Assembly: GCA_037444575.1 (NCBI GenBank)
Contig: JBBIME010000015.1
Coordinates: 58,179 to 122,178, forward strand
DNA from: Bacteriovorax sp037444575
GTDB taxonomy: Bacteria > Bdellovibrionota > Bacteriovoracia > Bacteriovoracales > Bacteriovoracaceae
DNA length: 64,000 bases
Direction of reading: 5' to 3'
Shown here: one piece after another, positions 61,208-64,000 of the stretch
Position numbering within the stretch: position 1 is the stretch's first letter
Layout: every line of letters begins with the position of its first letter
Notes under the pieces: model-generated
Database searches by the model: none
The model's input: only the letters and a program-made list of their open reading frames with translations
What the model was told of the DNA's origin: nothing
Program-made: the position numbers and the translations under genes

Positions 61208-62452
61208 ATGAGAACACTATCGGTAGTGATCGGTTTGTTGTGTCTTTTCACAATGAACCTGCAACCCGCTCATGCAAAGTCAGCAGATGCGTTTTTTAAA
61301 CGCTTTCAAATCGTAAGATCAGCAGATGGAAAATTAATTGGAGTAAGAGATAGAACACTTCCAGTGAGTTTCACTGTTGCTCCTTATGTAAAACAAATCC
61401 GCGCACAATTATTAGAAGAACAAGCTCTTATGAGTAATGATAATCTTGCGAGTGGAAGATATGAATCAGATATCAAGAATATTTTAGAAGAGGGGATGGA
61501 CTACGACCTTGCCGGAAATCAGGGGGCGTATGACCAAAATGTTGGAGTCGTTGTTGATTCGTTAAAAAAATTAGCAGTATTAGATATCGACTATGTCTTT
61601 TCACATGATTTATTTAAAGACGTTGTAAATCACTACCAAGGGAAAATGACAGACGCTATTATGTTGTTAGATCCTACAATGATTGCCAATGTTAATGATT
61701 CGACTTATTTCTACAAAAAGAACGTGACATATAAAGCAGTGACTTGGGGACTTGATTTTGCTCGCAAGAGAATGACAAGTATTCCTATGCTAAATACTGT
61801 TAGCTACGTCATTGTTGAAGTAGAAAGATTGATTAAAGAGAGAAGACAGTTTCACCAAAACATGCTTCTTCATTACCTAGAAAACTTCAGAGAAGAAGAA
61901 CTTGGTTTAACTCATGAAGAAGTAAACTTAATTTGGTCTTCTATCTATGAATCACGCATTCCATGGTTTGCTTTCTGGGAATCAAAAAATGCAGTTAGAA
62001 ATTGGGATAGATATGGAGTGAATAATTTCTATCTTAATTACAGAGCTGCAAGTGCAAATCTTAGAAATGCTCAAAGAATGTATTCACAAGTCGACGAGCG
62101 TATGAATTTTGCATTCCAAAAAGTTACTTATAACAATGAAAAAGTTATCGTAAACCTTTTTGACAAAGAAGGTTCATTTCAAAATAGACCAGCTATCGCT
62201 TTCAACCTGGATAGACCTACTCAAGTGGCAAGAAAAAGAGTTATCTTGAATCTTGCTGGTCTTGGATTAAGTTTTGTTCCATTAAGCTCTATTATAAAGA
62301 ACAATGTAGATGCGTTTATTAAATCGTTCTATGAGCCGCAAAGAATTACTGAAGGGGCGCTTTATGGATATTTTGAATCTAATGATGATTCAAATGGTAA
62401 ATCGCAAATTGTTGCCCAATATCTAAACCCTTTCGATGGATTAAGCCTCTAG
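61208..62452 (+). CDS. Exported protein of unknown function (414 aa)
   Basis: 414 residues with a signal peptide (VVIGLLCLFTMNLQPAHA). Helix-rich, with a basic middle (ARKRMTSIPMLNTVSYVIVE and VERLIKERRQFHQ), a Trp-containing IPWFAFWESKNAVRNWDRYG and a hydrophobic segment near 360 (VILNLAGLGLSFVPLSSI). No catalytic motif or known domain is seen. CAAGGAGG precedes the ATG. It stands between the winged-helix gene and a terminator hairpin, and is followed by the serine proteases. Confidence 0.7.
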   Translation: MRTLSVVIGLLCLFTMNLQPAHAKSADAFFKRFQIVRSADGKLIGVRDRTLPVSFTVAPYVKQIRAQLLEEQALMSNDNLASGRYESDIKNILEEGMDYDLAGNQGAYDQNVGVVVDSLKKLAVLDIDYVFSHDLFKDVVNHYQGKMTDAIMLLDPTMIANVNDSTYFYKKNVTYKAVTWGLDFARKRMTSIPMLNTVSYVIVEVERLIKERRQFHQNMLLHYLENFREEELGLTHEEVNLIWSSIYESRIPWFAFWESKNAVRNWDRYGVNNFYLNYRAASANLRNAQRMYSQVDERMNFAFQKVTYNNEKVIVNLFDKEGSFQNRPAIAFNLDRPTQVARKRVILNLAGLGLSFVPLSSIIKNNVDAFIKSFYEPQRITEGALYGYFESNDDSNGKSQIVAQYLNPFDGLSL

Positions 62453-62491
62453 TTAATTTCCTTTGATTTTTTTCTTCCTTATAAAAAATAC

Positions 62492-62516
62492 GTAGTGGCC
62501 AGTTAATGGCCACTAC
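62492..62516 (+). terminator. Terminator hairpin after the 414-residue gene
   Basis: Ten-base perfect stem GTAGTGGCCA / TGGCCACTAC with a 5-base loop, flanked by A-rich and T/A-rich sequence on both sides. Confidence 0.7.
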
Positions 62517-62544
62517 TTTAAAAAATCAAATTAGGGAGCCATTA

Positions 62545-63405
62545 ATGAAAATAAAAAATATAATCCTCACTAGTTCCATTATGCTTTCAACAGCTCATGC
62601 AGGATACATAGAAAAAGTAATCTATGGTGAAGACAATCGCCAAGATGTATACGAGAGCACTAATTCACTCTATAAAAAGCTTGCTCAATCAACAGCCGCA
62701 ATGATTTCGAACTCTTCACTAAAAAGTGATGGAGATAATGTCACTATAATGAGTGGCACTCTTGAAGGAGATGGAATTTGCTCTGATGAAAAGTTTGCCA
62801 AACAACAAACCGCTGCCATGTGCTCAGGTTTTCTAGTTGGCAAAGATCTTCTTCTTACTGCTGGTCATTGTATTCGGTCAATGAGTGACTGCGAATCAAA
62901 CTCTTGGGTGTTTAATTACAGTAATACAACTGGTGTAAATGATACTTTTAACATTAACAAAAAAGATGTTTATACGTGTACAGAGATTGTCGCACGAGCT
63001 CTTGATAGTAAAACAGAGAACGATTTTGCTTTAGTTCGGTTAGATAGAGTGACAGATAGAGAGCCTCTAAAATTTAGAAAGCATGGAAAGATTCCAGATC
63101 AATCTACCCTTGTTGTTATCGGACACCCCTCCGGACTTCCAACTAAGATTGCCGATGGGGCCAATGTTAGAAGTAACGACAATAAATACTTCTTTCAAGC
63201 AAATTTAGATACTTTTGGTGGCAATTCCGGATCAGCAGTCTTTGATTCACAAACAGGTGTTGTTGAAGGCATTCTCGTACGAGGGGAAAGAGACTACATT
63301 CTCGATTCAACTGCAAGCTGTTATCGCCCTAATGTGTGTGCAATGGATGGTTGTCGAGGGGAAGATGTAACCCGCATTACAAATATCAAAGAGCTTAAAA
63401 ATTAA
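62545..63405 (+). CDS. Exported trypsin-like serine protease, first of a tandem pair
   Basis: 286 residues from ATG 62545 (TAGGGAGCC upstream); this start gives a signal peptide (KNIILTSSIMLSTAHA). The catalytic triad is visible: His in LLLTAGHCIRSM near 110, Asp in TENDFALVRLDRV near 160, Ser in TFGGNSGSAVFDSQ near 230. Overall it resembles V8/glutamyl endopeptidase-like S1 proteases. Cys pairs (GDGICSDEK, CSGFL, MSDCESNS, TCTEI) suggest disulfides. A paralogue follows 90 bases downstream. Confidence 0.9.
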   Translation: MKIKNIILTSSIMLSTAHAGYIEKVIYGEDNRQDVYESTNSLYKKLAQSTAAMISNSSLKSDGDNVTIMSGTLEGDGICSDEKFAKQQTAAMCSGFLVGKDLLLTAGHCIRSMSDCESNSWVFNYSNTTGVNDTFNINKKDVYTCTEIVARALDSKTENDFALVRLDRVTDREPLKFRKHGKIPDQSTLVVIGHPSGLPTKIADGANVRSNDNKYFFQANLDTFGGNSGSAVFDSQTGVVEGILVRGERDYILDSTASCYRPNVCAMDGCRGEDVTRITNIKELKN

Positions 63406-63419
63406 GGGCCAATAATGCT

Positions 63420-63441
63420 GTAAAAACTACATGGTTTTTAC
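63420..63441. repeat. Short hairpin between the two protease genes
   Basis: GTAAAAAC and GTTTTTAC pair over a 6-base loop. No T-run, A/T-rich stem, so weak as a terminator. Confidence 0.3.
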
Positions 63442-63495
63442 GGAATCACCCTAAAAAATGATAAGATCTGCAACGTTTAATTCTAAGGAATAACA

Positions 63496-64000
63496 ATGAA
63501 GCAGATCTTTTTTTATGCCTTTCTATTTTGCCAAATCTCTTTTGCCGCAGTTGCTGGATTAATTGATTTCCAAAATGTAGACGCTATTTATGGAAAGGAT
63601 GATCGTTCTTTCGTTGATTCTCGTTCAAAGCAAAAAATTAAAGAACTTTCACAGTCAGTGGCCCTCATTGTTTCAGAGGATGTTATTGAGAAAAAGTTTT
63701 TATATTCTTTGATACTCGCTAATCAGATTACAGATAAAGAGGGGCTCAATGTTTGTATCGATGAAAAATTCGCCAAACATCACTCCGTTAATTCATGTAC
63801 AGGATTTTTAATTGGGCCCGACTTAGTCGCAAGTGCTGGACATTGTTTTATGAGTGCTGAAGACTGCGCGAACAAAAAAATTATTTTTAATGTGCGATCA
63901 ATCAACGAAGTGGATAAAGGTTACAATGTTTTCAACAATTCAATTTATGAATGTAGTGAAATTGTAAAAAATGCATTTAATCCAGATGAGTCTCTTGATT
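63496..64000 (+). CDS. Second trypsin-like serine protease, cut by right window edge
   Basis: About 168 residues are visible from ATG 63496 (CTAAGGAATAAC upstream), with a signal peptide (MKQIFFYAFLFCQISFA). It repeats the layout of the preceding protease: NVCIDEKFAKHHSVNSCTGF, then GPDLVASAGHCFMSAEDC with the active-site His near 120. The catalytic Asp and Ser lie beyond the window. The same GIC/NVC-DEKFAK block in both shows a tandem duplication. High confidence in family, the end is unknown. Confidence 0.88.
   Translation, partial: MKQIFFYAFLFCQISFAAVAGLIDFQNVDAIYGKDDRSFVDSRSKQKIKELSQSVALIVSEDVIEKKFLYSLILANQITDKEGLNVCIDEKFAKHHSVNSCTGFLIGPDLVASAGHCFMSAEDCANKKIIFNVRSINEVDKGYNVFNNSIYECSEIVKNAFNPDESLD

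Noticed and set aside
1..64000. tRNA, rRNA, CRISPR array, insertion sequence or prophage
   Set aside because: I looked for cloverleaf-like segments with GGTTCGA, repeat-spacer runs, transposases, integrases and phage structural genes and saw none.

Overview
The window looks like ordinary chromosome of a low-GC, flagellated, Gram-negative bacterium. Evidence for this is a MotA/MotB stator, a chemotaxis receptor, TatA, MurJ, a porin-like beta-barrel and many exported proteins. My best guess is a Bdellovibrio-like organism, perhaps Bacteriovorax or a relative. The reasons are a mitochondrial-type EF-G (AHIDSGKTT), the cdaA-cdaR-glmM module, a PilZ-GAF-AAA regulator, very large cysteine-rich lipoproteins of no known family, and several exported hydrolases. 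This is inference from gene content; no marker here fixes the genus. I saw no rRNA or tRNA gene, CRISPR array, insertion sequence or prophage.

Layout. 1-6.7 kb (minus strand): arginine decarboxylase speA (cut by the left edge), an EEP-family phosphoesterase, an exported protein of unknown function, a hotdog thioesterase and a zinc/manganese-type ABC uptake operon (binding protein, ATPase, permease). 6.7-14.6 kb: a 1738-residue cysteine-rich lipoprotein, a 653-residue exported coiled-coil protein and a small exported protein. 14.7-23.4 kb: P-type Ca2+ ATPase, tRNA-dihydrouridine synthase, a HAD phosphatase overlapping ffh, then rpsP-khpA, a receiver protein probably starting at CTG, a MurQ/GCKR-like SIS protein and tatA. 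23.4-29.6 kb: queF, a ferrochelatase-MFS fusion, an MBL hydrolase, an exported phospholipase D-family protein and an ATP-grasp ligase. 29.6-39 kb: M14 carboxypeptidase, the PilZ-GAF-AAA-HTH regulator, cdaA-cdaR-glmM-pdxJ-tsaE, and an Rrf2 regulator overlapping a cysteine desulfurase.

39-49.8 kb: a slipin with an exported metalloprotease, a CheA-like membrane kinase with a CheY and a STAS-CheX protein, a porin-like protein, a chemoreceptor, a BAX-inhibitor protein, MarC and Hsp20. 49.8-55.5 kb: MurJ, a methyltransferase-like protein, small proteins, MotB, MotA and an unknown protein. 55.5-64 kb: fusA, a LysR-tRNA nucleotidyltransferase-GNAT run, a winged-helix protein, an exported protein of unknown function and two tandem trypsin-like proteases, the second cut by the right edge.

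Cross-cutting signals. Three genes (motA, the chemoreceptor and the PilZ-GAF-AAA regulator) each have an upstream FliA/sigma-28-type site with the same geometry: TAAN, 15 bases, then NNCGATAA. This places the atypical regulator with the motility genes. Its AAA domain lacks the GAFTGA loop and much of the catalytic apparatus of sigma-54 activators. Other items worth attention are the ferrochelatase-transporter fusion, the cysteine desulfurase with no AUG/GUG/UUG start before its conserved N-terminus, and the self-contained CheA/CheY/STAS-CheX module.
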